NCBI GenBank assembly: GCA_026545225.1
Contig: CM048845.1
Span: 32,726,501 to 32,790,500, forward strand
Source: Cornus controversa
Lineage: Eukaryota > Streptophyta > Magnoliopsida > Cornales > Cornaceae
Length of the DNA: 64,000 nucleotides
Direction of reading: 5' to 3'
Below the pieces are notes generated by a model. That model was not told the origin of the DNA and ran no database searches. It saw nothing but the letters and a program-made list of their open reading frames with translations. How positions within the stretch are numbered: the stretch's first letter is position 1; each line of letters opens with the position of its first letter. A program made the position numbers and the translations under genes. This document shows, piece by piece, positions 10,193 to 22,597 of the stretch.

Positions 10193-12039
10193 GAATTTTC
10201 TGCTCAACACATCTGCCACTATATTTGCTTTACTCAGATCGTATTGCAAATCAAAATTGTAATCTTTCAATCGACTCTGTCTCATGTTTAAGTCCTTTTG
10301 GGAGAAAAGGTACTTGAGACTCTTATGATCCTAATACACTTCAAATTTCTCACCATACAAGTAGTGTCTCCACCCTTTCAAAGCAAAGATCACTGCCGCC
10401 AGCTCTAGGTTATGTGTAGGATATTTATGTTTATGAGTTTTTGATCGTGGCTAAGTGTGTCAATTAAAATTACCACTTCGCAATAGAATAAATTCCTTGC
10501 AGAATAGAGTTATTGAAAGGGGTGTCGAACCACATTGACTGTGTTCTGATTGTGTTGAATTTATATGACTAATTCTAATTAAATTAAAAGGAATAGAGTG
10601 CTGATTTTTATTTCTATTTATCTAAACAAAGCACTTAAATAAAAAGCAAGAAAAACTAATAAGTGAAGATAATATGGGATGAGTCTAGGGTTATTGATTT
10701 CACCACTAACCTCACAGCCAATGGTCAATTGAACTAACTATAGGGAATTATATCATGCATAAGTGGTATCAATGGCTACAAGCTCACTTTCAAATGTCAA
10801 GAGGATGACATATAATTGAAGCTAAGTTATGGACTATCTTTGATCGGCATGCACCATCTACCTATCTACTCTACTCTAGGGTGTAGTATGGTCCATCTTC
10901 TCTAGGCATAATCCATCAAAACTTCAACTAGACATTCAATAAATACTATTGTGTAATAATCACTCTCATAATAATAGAAAATAAGAGGGATTAAGTTCAA
11001 TCACAACAATTAAGTATCTAAGACAAGATAAGAAATCATTGAAACTAAATATAAAGACTTTATTACTAAATTCTTTAATAACAGAATCCTCTTAATTACA
11101 CAATCTATGCATGAATACAAAAATCCTTAATAATTAGAATAATCAAACCATTGATGCTTAGTTAGGGTATATCAAAACCCTAGTGGATGAACTAGCCGCT
11201 TATGGTAGAAGATAATGTTTTAATTGTTGAGGAAGAAGACATCATCTCCATGGAAGTAGTGCTACACCTTGTTCTCCAATAATTATCCAAAAGCTTTTTA
11301 AAGCTATTGCCAAAAGTCTCTAATACAGTCCCAATTCATCACTTTTAATAGACAAGAGAATATGAAGTGTCCCCACCTAATTAGGAGACAATTAGGATTT
11401 TTCCGCAAGCCCTAATTGGGTGAATTTTCTTTCTGAACTTCGGCCCAACATTTGATGCCCTAGAAGTCTTATTCACAAAATTTTCGTGAAATACAAAAAT
11501 GTCCAGAATCGAATTTCATTCAACCAATGGAAGATTTAGGCCGTTTTGATAGTCAGAAATAAGAGTTACGAGCAATTTACCAAAACAAGATTAAAACTGT
11601 ATTTCGCGCAGAATTGGGCCTCAGCCCGTAATCTCCTTAAGTAGTTATAATTCTCTTGGGCCTCTTCCTTGGATTGTTTTGAGTTAAAATATTGAATAAA
11701 CTTGGTCCACTTCTTTAAGAGCCAAAAAATCATGGTTTAACTGAAATTATCATTAAGGACCTGAAAATACAAAAAACACTAAAACAAAGTAAAATCACAA
11801 ATAATCTACTACCAAGAGAATAAAATATGAAAATTAAGAGGCTAAAATGCATAACATTCAACGCCTATCAGTTTTTAATTGTTTAGACCCATAAACAACT
11901 ACTCCATCACATTGTATCAACATATAACCTAGCCCACTCCCCTAAGTATCACAATAAATCACATACCCCAAGCCACGCTCGGGTATCACCAAAATAAGAG
12001 CTGTGGTTATATGCTTTTTTAATTTATGAATGGCTAACT
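10193..12039 (-). pseudogene. RNase H of element D, split by a solo LTR
   Basis: The part at 11876-12039 encodes an LAIHKLKKHITTALILVIPE-like segment followed by GLGYVIYCD, the end of RT and start of RNase H. After the inserted LTR, 10193-10436 reads [20 protein letters not shown] and then [16 protein letters not shown] and NIVADVLSR, the rest of the domain. A stop replaces the residue before DHKS. RNase H removes the RNA strand during reverse transcription. The two halves join cleanly across the 5-bp duplication. Confidence 0.8.
10442..11870 (-). mobile_element. Solo LTR of family B with TSD GTTTT
   Basis: The plus strand starts TGATCGTGGCTAAGTG and ends CGCCTATCA, homologous along its length to the LTRs of E1 and B2. 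It is flanked by the perfect 5-bp duplication GTTTT (10437-10441 and 11871-11875). No internal region is present, so it is a solo LTR left by LTR-LTR recombination. It interrupts the RNase H of element D and so is younger than D. It is more diverged than the E1 LTRs. Confidence 0.93.
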
Positions 12040-12044
12040 TATAT

Positions 12045-14984
12045 TGTCACGCCCTGGAACCCAGACCACCGGGACTCCCCCGGACCGACCTCGAATCTCG
12101 AATGTGAACCTGCTCACTCAACCCCGTGAACCCTTAACCACACTTACACCATAGTTTCGAGGTTTGATACTATGCTATAGCGCCCCGATTTCTAACTCTC
12201 GGAGAACCGGAGGTTAAACTGTCTATTTAGCCCAACAGACCCTCATTACCCTCATTTACCGTGGAAGATTAACTCAATTCTTGCATATGAATGCACCCAA
12301 CTCTATCTTAACCAATCCCCATGGGCCCTACATCAAATCATACACCTTAGTGGAAATTTACTTATCCACACTTTCAAGAATCACTCACTTTCAAGCCTCA
12401 AAACATACTGTGTTTAAAATCTAAAACTGAGGCCTACACCATTGGATAGAGAATCCAAAAATACTCTATTTAAAAAAAAAACTACATTCCATTCCGATCT
12501 AGAACGAAGAAATTACGTTGAATTGAAGTTTTAAAAAATGCTACGAATAGTAATCTCGATTGTGCGAAATGCCAATCTCGATTGTGCGAAACTGGCATCT
12601 CGATTATGCAAAAAAAATCTCGATTGTGCGAGAATATCACCCTCTCAGGACCTCAGACTTGCAATATCTCGCACGATCGAAATGGGGGTTTTGATTGTGT
12701 GAAATTGCCCCTGTCTGGATCCTAAAAATCATCATAAATCATCACCCTTCGCACAATCGAAATGGGGGTTCCGATTGTGCGAAATGGGCATTTCGCATGA
12801 TCGAAATGCTCCCCATAGGACGTCCAACAACCCTATACATGGTTCACTTGGAGCCCAATCCACCTTCTATCATCCTAGAACCTCTCATACATGGTCCATA
12901 ACATAAATGAAAGATACCAACATCAATTTCATGCTCAAAGTCATATTCATGATTGAATCATACATCAAAATGAATCATTCTCTTTCACAACCACAATCCA
13001 TTCATAATGAAGATATCATCAAATGAATTAAATGCTACCACGAGCACTATCCAAAGTTACATTTATCCAAAACATAACCACAACTAAACAGAAGTCACAT
13101 GCCACAGGCCGGCATGGATAGCCACAAAATACACAACATCTAAAAGATAGTAAAAACACTACTAGAGTTCCACTTGGACATTCATGTCCCATCCATCATC
13201 GGCGCTTTATCTGTAAAAAGTTTATAATAAAGAGGTGAGCACCACTGCGGCTCAGTAGAGATACCCCAACCCTCCTAAGTGCCGACTCGACACCGACTTA
13301 CATGGAATGCATATGAATACACTACATGCCACATCCACAATCTCACAAACCAATCAACAAATGCAATTAAAGATGATTGCATATTTCACGAATCATGTAT
13401 AATATATTCAAACATAAAAGCATTAAGGAAAGTAAATGCTCTCTCTCTCGGTCCTCATCCGATACCCTATATAATTGGCCAGCTCCGAGGATCATGTAAT
13501 CTTGGACACATTCGATAACCATCCAATAACCGAGACAACTCTGAAAGGTCATTCTACCATAGCAATATATAGGATTGCCATAGAGTGAGGGGACAACTCC
13601 GAGGCTCACAATTCTTGGACATTCTCCGATAACCATCCAATGACCGGGACAACTCCGAGGGGTCATTAGTATTGGACATACTCTGATCCTAGGCATTAAG
13701 CCTTAGTATGGCAGGTCCATTCTGAGGGCCATACATAGTGGATAACTTTACCACATTTCACCACACGGTTGGACCACTCCGAAGCCCCGTGTACCTCATT
13801 TGCGTCATTTTTCCACAACTTCCCATATATGCAATATGAATGCATAAATGCATGACATTTTATTTTCATGCTCTACTCATACTCATTGATACTAAAAGGA
13901 AGTAAAAAGCATGTTTCTCACCACCACCACCACATATAGCACATATATGTTTAACACATGCATATATCATCTCATATGCATACAACTTCAAAATTAGCAT
14001 ATTTTACTCATGTTACACTCAATGCATAATTTTAGTACATAGAACTAACATGCATTCAACCACATTCCCACATATAATCACATATATGACACTTGGTACA
14101 CATTTTTCACATATACACCAAATTGAGCACATAATGCCTATGTATCAATATCTTACACTCACACACTTTAAACCCACATGCTACCACCAACACAATGGAC
14201 ACAATTTTGAAAAGATAGGACTCTAGAGAAGGAAAAAACATAACTTTCCACACCTCTCACCATCCTAAAGCATGTGAAACACAACCAACACATCTCTTCT
14301 TCACCCGAAACCCTAGAATCGATAATTAGAAGAGAAGAAGAACCCCTACCTTGAAAATGAAGGTCTTTCAAGCACTTATCAAAATCCCAGCAATGTCAAC
14401 CTTGCTGAAACACGACTTTATTCTATTTAAACCAAAGCCCTAGCCATACCCTACGTATCTCCCTCCTTTGGCGGATCATGAATCACACCCGAGGGCCTCC
14501 AAAACTTAGAGAGAAGGAAGAGGAAGAAAGAAGAGAGAGAAAGGAGCCATGGCCAGCTGTTGGAACATTAGAGATATGAAATTTCTTTGCCACATCTGAT
14601 ATTTAAAGTCCCTAGGCTGCAAAAAGACCAAAATACCCCCGGGCCACTTAACGCACCTTCCTGAACTCCGTTTTCAATTTTGAAAACTCCTATGACCTTG
14701 AAATCACTTCCTCTACTCTCTAAATATTTTATCTAAGCCATTCTCAAAATTAAATATTTTTAAGAATTTTTTGGATTCCTGGGCCCACTTAAGTCGCATC
14801 CCGGGCCCCAGTTTGACTAAATAGTCAAACTTCTCCAAATCTTCCAAAAACTTTCAAAACCCTCAAATTAACCTTCCAAATATGTTTCTCACTCTCAAAA
14901 CATCCATATCATCATTCAAAATGCATTTATTGCGAAAATGATGAAAAATCAGTAAATTGGCCAAAATTGGTCACGGTCTCTCCA
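12045..14984 (-). mobile_element. Family-D LTR inserted in RT/RNase H
   Basis: In minus orientation it starts TGGAGAGACCGTGACC (14984) and ends GGGCGTGACA (12045). Flanks are TATAT (12040-12044) and TACAT (14985-14989), a 4/5 match read as an aged target duplication. The 3' end has two LTR-like termini, one at about 12180 (CGGGGCGCTATA) and one at 12045, with a decayed PBS-like string between. TTTAAATAGAATAAAG near 14402-14420 (minus) is a TATA candidate. A diverged CTCCGAG-word block lies at 13450-13790. No gene is present. Confidence 0.75.
12540..12810. repeat. TCGATTGTGCGA inverted-word array
   Basis: About nine copies of CTCGATTGTGCGAAA or its complement TTCGCACAATCGAAATG occur in 270 bp in both orientations, with GGGGGTT linkers between facing copies. 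It lies in the downstream part of the LTR, at the same place as the CGATGCATCG array of the 2384 LTR. Confidence 0.8.
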
Positions 14985-14989
14985 TACAT

Positions 14990-15733
14990 GTTTCATTCCA
15001 CACAAAATTCACACCCTTACCAGTGAGTCGTGTCATAGGTGCTATAATACTAGAGAAGTGTTTCAAAAACCTTCTATAGTAGCCCACCAAACCAAGAAAA
15101 CTCCAAATCTCAATGCACTCTTTGAACTCTCCCACCTCATCACAACTTCAATCTTAAATGGATCAACTGATACTCCACCTCCAGAAACAACATGCCTAAT
15201 GAATTTCACCTCTTGGAGCTAAAAATCTCACTTTTCATACTTAGCATACAATCAGTGCTCTCTAAGAATTTGCAAAATAGCCTTCAAATGTAACTCATGT
15301 TCCTCCTTCGAAGATGAGTACAGAAGTATATCATCCACAAACACTACCACAAAGTTTCAAGGTATTCATGGAATGCACGATTTATCAAATCCATAAATAC
15401 AACCGGTGAATTAGTCAAACTGAATGTCATTAAACATAATTCATAGTGTCCATACCGCATATGGAAAGCCATTTTATGGATATTTTCTTCCTTTACCCTC
15501 AGTTGATAATAACTCGATCTTAAATCAATTTTTGAGAAGTAGTGAGCTCGCTTCAATTGATCAAATAGGTCATCTATCCTCGACAACAGATACTTGTTCT
15601 TGATTGTTATATGATTTAACTTTCGATTAATGCATAACCTCAAAGAACCATCTTTCTTTTTGGAAAACAACACCGGTGTTCCCCACGACGATGCACTTGG
15701 TCTAATAAAGCCTTTAGCTTTCAAACCATCCAA
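14990..15733 (-). pseudogene. Reverse transcriptase of element D
   Basis: 15344-15733 encodes the RT fingers and palm: [44 protein letters not shown] and [19 protein letters not shown] (normally PFGLTNAPAVF). A frameshift near 15345 moves the active-site segment [20 protein letters not shown] (YxDD-type VDD) to another frame. The thumb follows, with HVVSGGGVSVDP near 15170-15200. Enzymes of this family copy the element RNA to cDNA in cytoplasmic particles. Confidence 0.85.
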
Positions 15734-15754
15734 CTAACATTTTAATTTCACCAA

Positions 15755-16228
15755 CTACACCAGTACCATCCAATATGGTGCCATAGAGATGGGCGCCGTA
15801 CTAGGTATAAGATTAATGCCAAACTCTACCTCTCTCTTAGGAGGCAAATCTATTAAATCCTCTGGAAAGACATCTAAGAATTCACACACCATTGCCGGAT
15901 ACATCTTTCTAAGAATCTCCTCTCCCTCGGCCAAAAGACTAGCCAAGATAAAATTATGCCGCTCTTGACTGTTAATGCCATAACATGACAAAGTATAAGA
16001 GTCACTTCGATCTCCCATAAAATAAAAGCAATCACCCTTGGGCATACAAATCATCATTCTCCCTTTAAAATAGTCTATCGTAGCATGAAACTCTGATAAC
16101 CAATCAATCCTTAGTATGATATCAAAATTACTCATGTCTAAGAGAATGAAATCAAACTCAAGTGTCCTCCCGACTATTTTAATAGCACACCCTCGGCATA
16201 CTCTATCAAGGATCATTGTACCACCCAT
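15755..16228 (-). pseudogene. Protease region and RT linker of element D
   Basis: It reads LEFDFILLDMSNFDIILRID (usually FDVILGMDWL), the C-terminal half of the chromovirus aspartic protease. Then comes MVCEFLDVFPEDLIDLPPKR and the linker before RT. The catalytic D[ST]G segment should lie just to the right (16230-16330), where the frame is broken. Gly-to-Arg in ILRIDWL and surrounding stops indicate decay. Confidence 0.8.
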
Positions 16229-16329
16229 TGGCGTATCAACACAAACTACCTACTCAATAGAAAAACCTCTAGCCCCAACGCCCATGCAAATGATATAGCA
16301 ATAAACGAATAATATGCACCTGAATCAAT

Positions 16330-17438
16330 CAATATACGTGCCCAAGAACTATATACCAGAAATATACCTCTGACCACTAAAGGTCCTGCTGAGGAGTCTG
16401 TAGGTCTTACAACATATACCCTACCCTGAGCTCTTTGATTCGGTGCTCCACCATCCTGAAACCCTGACTGCTGTATAGATGTACTCGCATTCTATGTAGA
16501 CATAGCTGGCTATGGTGGAGGCAATGCTCTATAGCCCAACTGTGTAGTCACTGTCTGTGCCAACCTCTGTTAAGCACCCTGACCACTTTGTTATACCTGA
16601 TGTGAACACTGCCTCATCATATGCCCCTACTGCCTGCAACCATAGTAAGTTATTGCACTAGGCGGTATTATAGACTGACTTTGAGATGCTCTCATAGGTG
16701 CCATTGAAGGACAATCTGCCTTGTAGTGCCCCGATTGTTTACACTTGTAGCACACCCTCTCTGGCCTAGTAGATGTTAAAGGAAAATGAATGGTAGGTGT
16801 AGAACATGCCTTCGGTTGTCCCACTGAACCCACTAAATAAGAAGGACCACCCTTGAACTTCTTCCTTGCATGCCCCTCTGAATCTATTGTCAAAGCCTTG
16901 TTTTCCCTCAATGCCTCTCTCTTGTCTTGCCTATCTTCCACTTCAGCTTCTGCCATCAAGGCCTTCTCTACCATCTTGTCATATACTTTTAATCCCAAAA
17001 TTGACACGTAAGGTCTAACTAAATGGTGAAGGCCATTGATGAACCTTCACGTCTTCTCTTCTTCATCCCTCACCACTTCGGGTGCGAAGCATGAAAGAGA
17101 AATAAACTTTTTCTCGTATTCAATAACGGTCATGTCACCATGAACCAAGTCCTCAAATTCCTTTCTCAAAGCCCTCCTCTTTGGTTTAGGAAAATAATAC
17201 TCAAGGAATAGAGTGTTAAACTCTTCCTATGACATCGGCTCAACATTGTGTTGGTCACTCACTAACTTTCACCAAAGTTCAGATCCACCCAAAAATAAGT
17301 AGGTAACAAGAATCACTTTTATGCCATCATCTTGCTAAGCTATGAAACCACATTATTTGCAGACATATAATAACATCCTCAGGTGTTTTTTCTATCAATT
17401 TGTGAACTACCCCAATTGGCATCTGAGAAGGCCACAAG
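16330..17438 (-). pseudogene. Gag of element D, truncated at its N-terminal side
   Basis: 16627-17007 contains the nucleocapsid zinc knuckle CYKCKQSGHYKADC (CX2CX4HX4C). 17010-17438 carries retrotransposon-gag sequence in several frames. The frame stops at 17438, where an LTR in plus orientation begins. The N-terminal third and the 5' leader are missing. Gag normally forms the virus-like particle. Confidence 0.75.
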
Positions 17439-19549
17439 TGTAACGACCTGGATTATTTTGACTAGTGCCGGATGATTTTTGACCAAATTTATTTTTTTTG
17501 AATAAATTAAATTCGAAAAGATGTTATATATATATATGTTTTGTTACATGGTGAGAGTGTGTGTATATATATATATGCATATATGGAGACATAAATATAT
17601 ATATATATACATATGGTGGGTCTATATGTAATTATGGATAAATAGAGAGGGACCTTTATATTTATATAGGTAAGTGTGGGGAAATACATGTGAATACATG
17701 TATTGTGTGATGTTATATATATATATTAAATATATAATGTGATTTTATGTGGAGGAGAGGGGTGCAAAAAAGGTTGTGGACCAAAATAAAAGAAGTGAGG
17801 GAAAGAATCAAAAAGAAAAGAGGAGAAGAATGTGGGTTGGCTGAGGTAAAAAGAGAGAAGAAAAAAAGGAAAGAAAAGAAAAGAAGAAAAGAGAGGAGAG
17901 AGGAACCGAGAGCTTGAGAGAGAGAGAGAGAGTCGAGGGTGAAGAAGAGGATGGTGGTTCCAGCGTCGGGGATAGGCCTTCAGTTTCACGGAGGTGACGG
18001 TCCGATGATGGTGCGTACGGCTGGTTCGTGACTGGAGACAGCCATCTTGGGTGGCTCGACCATGAAGGCTTGGCTGATGCTCAGACCGTGTCAGGTTAGT
18101 TTTGGCGAGCTTCGGTAGTGGTGGTCCTTGCTAGGTTTATTCATGGCAGTAGTGGCTGGCCGTGATGGTGCCGGTGGTGGTCTGTTAGAGGTGGCCAGAG
18201 TTGTTGGGTATGGCCGCTATAGGCTGACTGGGTCTTCTCCTCAGGTGTGGCTGGTGGTGCCCGACAGAGTTGCGACAGGGGGGTTTCTCAGTCGATTTTG
18301 TGGCTAAAAAGTGGGCTATTATGGCCTATCTTGTGTTAGTCTTCTTGGCTGAACATGGTAACTGATATGGGTCCTTGATGGTTATGGGTTTTCTTCACGG
18401 GTTGCTCATGATTTCAAAGCCCATGTTGGTACCGAAAGGGGGCTAGTTTGTGGACTGTTTGGCTGTGGAAATGGTGGCCTTGTGGTGTCGGCATGGACAG
18501 TGGGCTGAAGTTGAGTCTTGAGTTGATTGGGTTGGATTTAAATTTGGGTTTGGCTTCCAATTGAATCTAAATTAGGCTGAAATAGTGGATTGCTTAATTG
18601 AATTGGGTCTATACTTTGATTTGGAATTGATTTCCAATTTACTAAGTTAAGTTGTATTTGGTGCATGGTTTGCATAGAAGTGGACTCCTATATTGGGTTC
18701 AATATTTATGGATTGATTTTGGCACTTGGGTTTGATCTTAAATGATGTTGGGATACCATAAAATTTAGTTCTTCTTTGGGTAGCTATGTTTTGAGGCTTG
18801 GACTTGTCAAATCAATTAGGCCAAGTATGGAAATTAAAAGGGAGGAAAGTGGGTTTATGTCTGGCTTTGACACGGGACTGGAATAGGCTACTTTGCAGGC
18901 ATGGGCTTAGTGAAAGCGGGATCTAAGGCAAGTTGATTCTTGCCTCTATCTCCTACGTATATTTTAATTATGTTGATTAATTTTACATATGTTCTTAATT
19001 TGATCATATGTGGTGTTTATATATATATATGCATACATATATATAAAGGTGGATGTTATATATACGTGGGATGTGAGTATATATATATATATATGTGTGT
19101 ATATATATATATATGTGGGCTTGGAGGATGAGAGCATTGTTAAATTTAGATGCTGATTTGCATTGTTATATGCATATTTATGGATTGAGTCATGTAAAGT
19201 ATGCTAAATTATATATGTATATCTAGTTAAATGTTGCCTTGCATGCATATGTGATTTTTATGCATGAGTTGAGTATATGCAAATATATATGTGATTATAT
19301 ATTTGGTGCAGTGGTAGAAAATGCATACTAATTGATTATAGCATTGAAGGGTATTTGAAAAGCATGAAATATGCTAAGTGTTATATATGTTCTCATTACA
19401 TATATAGGTGACAAGATACATATATGTGTGATTATGTATAGTTGTTGGGATGTATGTTGGTTGCTTGTAGTAAATGCATGCCTGTAGTGATAGCATGATT
19501 ATATCCATGCTAATATACATGCATATGTGATTATATGCAGGATGTGACA

Positions 19550-22025
19550 TATATATGTTTATATGTGAAAATGTGAGTATGAAATGCATGCTAGCTTTTT
19601 ATATATCGAATGTATGCATTGGTTATAGCATGATAAAAAGGTGCTAAGTTGAAGTTGTTGGCATATATGAGGTATTATGCAGGTCTTGAACATGTATGTG
19701 CTATATGTGTTGGAACGTGATGAGAAACATGCTAAATACTTCTTTTTAGTATTCATAAGCATGGGTTGATGCATGAAAATATTATGCTATGTATATATGC
19801 ATCCATATTGCATATATGGGAGGGAAATGACACATACGTGGTTATATGTGAATTTATGTAGAGAGAAATGCATGCTATGTACTTTAATACTAGCTGGTGC
19901 ATTGGGATAACATAAAATAAAATGCTTGATTACGTATGCATTCACATTGCATATATGGGAGGTTGTGGAAAACTTAACGCAAAAGAGGTACACGGGACTT
20001 CGGAGTGGTCCAACCGCGTCATGAGAAGTGGTATAATTATCCACTCGTATGGCCCTCCGAGTGGACCTACCATACAAAGGCTCTATGCCTAAAATCGGAG
20101 TGTATCCAACATTAGTGAGCTTCGGAGTTGCCCCTTCACAATTGGGCAAACCAATATATTGCCATCGGAGTATGTCCAGAGTTTGATGACCCCTCAGAGT
20201 GGTCTCGATCATCAGGTTATATCAGAGTTGTCCAAGGTCACATGATCCTCGGAGCGGACCAATCATGGGTATCGGATGAGGGCCGAGAGTGAGAGCATGT
20301 GAATGCCTTGATGCTTATATTATGTATCGGATTATAACCGAGGAAGGTGAAAATACCTTTATGCTTATATATTTATCTATTAAGCATATTTTTCTATTTA
20401 AATGCATGTACATTGCATTTGAGAATTGCTACTTGTTGAGCAGGGAAAGTGATAATTGATTTGCATTATTTCATGTAAATGCTTAGACACATATGTTCTT
20501 TATACATATTGATGTTGGATGTTTATCGCCTTTCAACATATTGAAAATGATTTCGAAAATCATGTGTAATAGATTTAAATGTTCATATGTGCTAGAACTG
20601 CTATATGCATTGTTGGTTCATGTATGCTAGGAGGAGCATGACTTTAAATATTGTGATATATTTGAGTGCATGTATATTTTTGAGAATATGTGAGGATCGA
20701 CCTGCTACAGTGGTGACATATACGGGATTATATGTGGGAATGTGGATATGAGATGCATGCTAACTTTATTTACATACATCGAATGTGTGCATTGGTTATA
20801 GCATGATAAAAAAATGTGCTAAGATTGAAGTGTTTTGTATATGTGAGGTGTTATGCAGGTTTTGAACATATATGTGCTATATGTGTTAGAATGTGATGAA
20901 AAATATGCTAAGTACTTCTTTTTAGTATTCATAAGCATGGGTTGAAGCATGAAAGTATTATGCTGTGTATATATGCATCCACATTGCATGTATAGGAGGG
21001 AAATGACACATACGTGGTTATATGTGGGTTTAGGTAGAAAGAAATGCATGCTATGTACTTATATACTAGCTGGTGCATTGGGATAGCATAAAATTGAATG
21101 CTTGGTTACGTATGCATCCACATTGCATATATGGGAGGTTGCGGGAAAACTAACGCAAAAAGGGGTACACGGGACTTCGGAGTGGTCCAACCGTGTCACG
21201 AGAAGTGGTATAATCATCCACTACGTATGGTCCTCGGAGTGGACCCACCATATGAAGGCTTTCTACCTAGAATCGGAGTGTGTCCAACATCTGTGAGCTT
21301 CGGAGTTGCCCCCTCACAATTTGGCAAACCAATATATTGCCATTGGAGTATGTCCAACAAGTATGGCCCTCGGAGTAGACCCGCTATGCTCAGGCTTAAT
21401 GCTTGGAATTTGGAGTATGTCCAACGAATGTGAGCCTCGGAGCTGTCCCCTCATATAATGGCAATCCTATACATTGCCAGGGTAGAATGACCTTTCGGAG
21501 TGGTCCAGGTCATAGGATGGTTATCAGAGTTGTCCTAGGTCACATGATCCTCGGAGCGGGCCAATCATGTGGGGTATCGGATGAGGACCGAGAGTGAGAG
21601 TATGTGCACGCCTTGAGGCTTGTATTATGTATCGAATTATGACCGTAGAAGGTGAAAATACCTTTATGCTTATGTGTTTATCTGTTAAGCATGTTTTTCT
21701 GTTTAAATGCACCTGTATTGTATTTTGAGGTGTGCTACTGGACGAGTAGGAGATGTAATAGTTCATTTACATCGTTTATGTAAATGCGTTGACATATATG
21801 TTCTACATATATATTGATGCCTGAATGTTTACTGCTTTCAAGCATGTTGGAAATGATTTCTAAAATCATGTATAGTGGATTTTGTATGTTCATATGTGCT
21901 AGAGTAGCCATATACATCATTGGTTCATGCATGCTAGGTGGGGCATGGTCTTAAATATTGTGATATATTTAAGTGCATGTATATTTTTGAGAATATGTGA
22001 GGATCGACCTGCTACAGCGGTGATA
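19550..22025 (+). repeat. Tandem duplication of about 1.2 kb inside the LTR
   Basis: The block 19550-20722 is repeated, diverged, at 20723-22025. Both start with GTGACATATA followed by AAATGCATGC-type DNA. Both carry the 'gcattggttatagcatgataaaaa' segment (about 19617 and 20793), a TCGGAGT-word array, and an ending 'gaggatcgacctgctaca' (about 20693 and 22000). The second copy is about 130 bp longer because its TCGGAGT array has extra units. Confidence 0.85.
19975..21620 (+). repeat. Two TCGGAGT-word arrays (19975-20300; 21150-21620)
   Basis: Words such as ACTTCGGAGTGGTCCAACCG, CCTCGGAGTGGACC, ATCGGAGTGTGTCCAACAT and TTCGGAGTTGCCCC recur every 45-75 bp: about six in the first array and nine or more in the second. 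They are the diverged counterpart of the 48-bp hairpin minisatellite of the left copy (complement CTCCGAGGTG). Confidence 0.75.
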
Positions 22026-22597
22026 GTATGGTTCTACATACCTTGTTGGGCCTTTGAGCTCACCCCCTCCCAGGTTTTGCAGGTATTGCTGAGTACGGAG
22101 TTAGTTAGGGGACTGACATCACCGGTTGCAGAGGTAGTAAGTAGATTTCTTAGAATCTAATGTATGTCCAGGATAGTGGATAGATAGATGCTTTACATTT
22201 GAATTAAATGTATAAAGCGATTTATATTGATTCAGTTCCTTCAGTTGTATTTTATCCATGTGATGTATGTATATAATACGGACATTCAAGGACTGAGACA
22301 TGCATATTTATGACTATATTATGCATGTTGTAGAAATGCTGGGGGGACACGTGCCCAGAAGTGTCCATTTTTATTATTTAGATATAAATGCTGGGGAGAC
22401 ACGTGCCCAGAAGTGTCCATATGAATTATAAAGCAGGTGTAACATGCCAGGGGCTGATTATTTAGAATGGGTCATGCCCGATTTTCGTGAAAATAATAGG
22501 AAATTGAGGTTGCATGATCAGGTGATAGTTATGTCGTGAGGGCGATCTCACGGGGTTCACACCTCAGTTTTCGGGCCTCGGGAATCGGGGCATGACA

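Larger units (their letters stand above)
8600..17438 (-). mobile_element. Tekay-type chromovirus body (element D), decayed and 5'-truncated
   Basis: Minus-strand order is gag with zinc knuckle, protease, RT, RNase H, integrase, chromodomain, PPT-like end, which is the Ty3/gypsy order. The C-terminal chromodomain variant places it near the Tekay clade. It is interrupted by a family-B solo LTR (10442-11870) and a family-D LTR (12045-14984). Gag is cut at 17438 by an LTR in opposite orientation. No 5' LTR in minus orientation is found, so the 5' end is lost. Many stops and frameshifts are present. Confidence 0.85.
17439..22597 (+). mobile_element. Long family-C LTR (right, inverted copy)
   Basis: It starts TGTAACGACCTGG and ends GGGGCATGACA. 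It is the inverse complement homologue of the left copy (4703-8398), most clearly over its last kilobase (about 21950-22597 against 4703-5300). It is 5.16 kb against 3.70 kb, largely because of an internal tandem duplication. The left flank is gag of element D (..CACAAG) and the right flank is the middle of a family-A LTR (CATTTG..). No 5-bp duplication matches, so this is not a simple insertion. (TA)n runs occur near 17560, 19020 and 19080-19110. Confidence 0.75.

Noticed and set aside
17439-22597. 5' LTR of element D
   Set aside because: Its orientation is opposite to the minus-strand D body, and its ends show no matching duplication or adjacent PBS for D.
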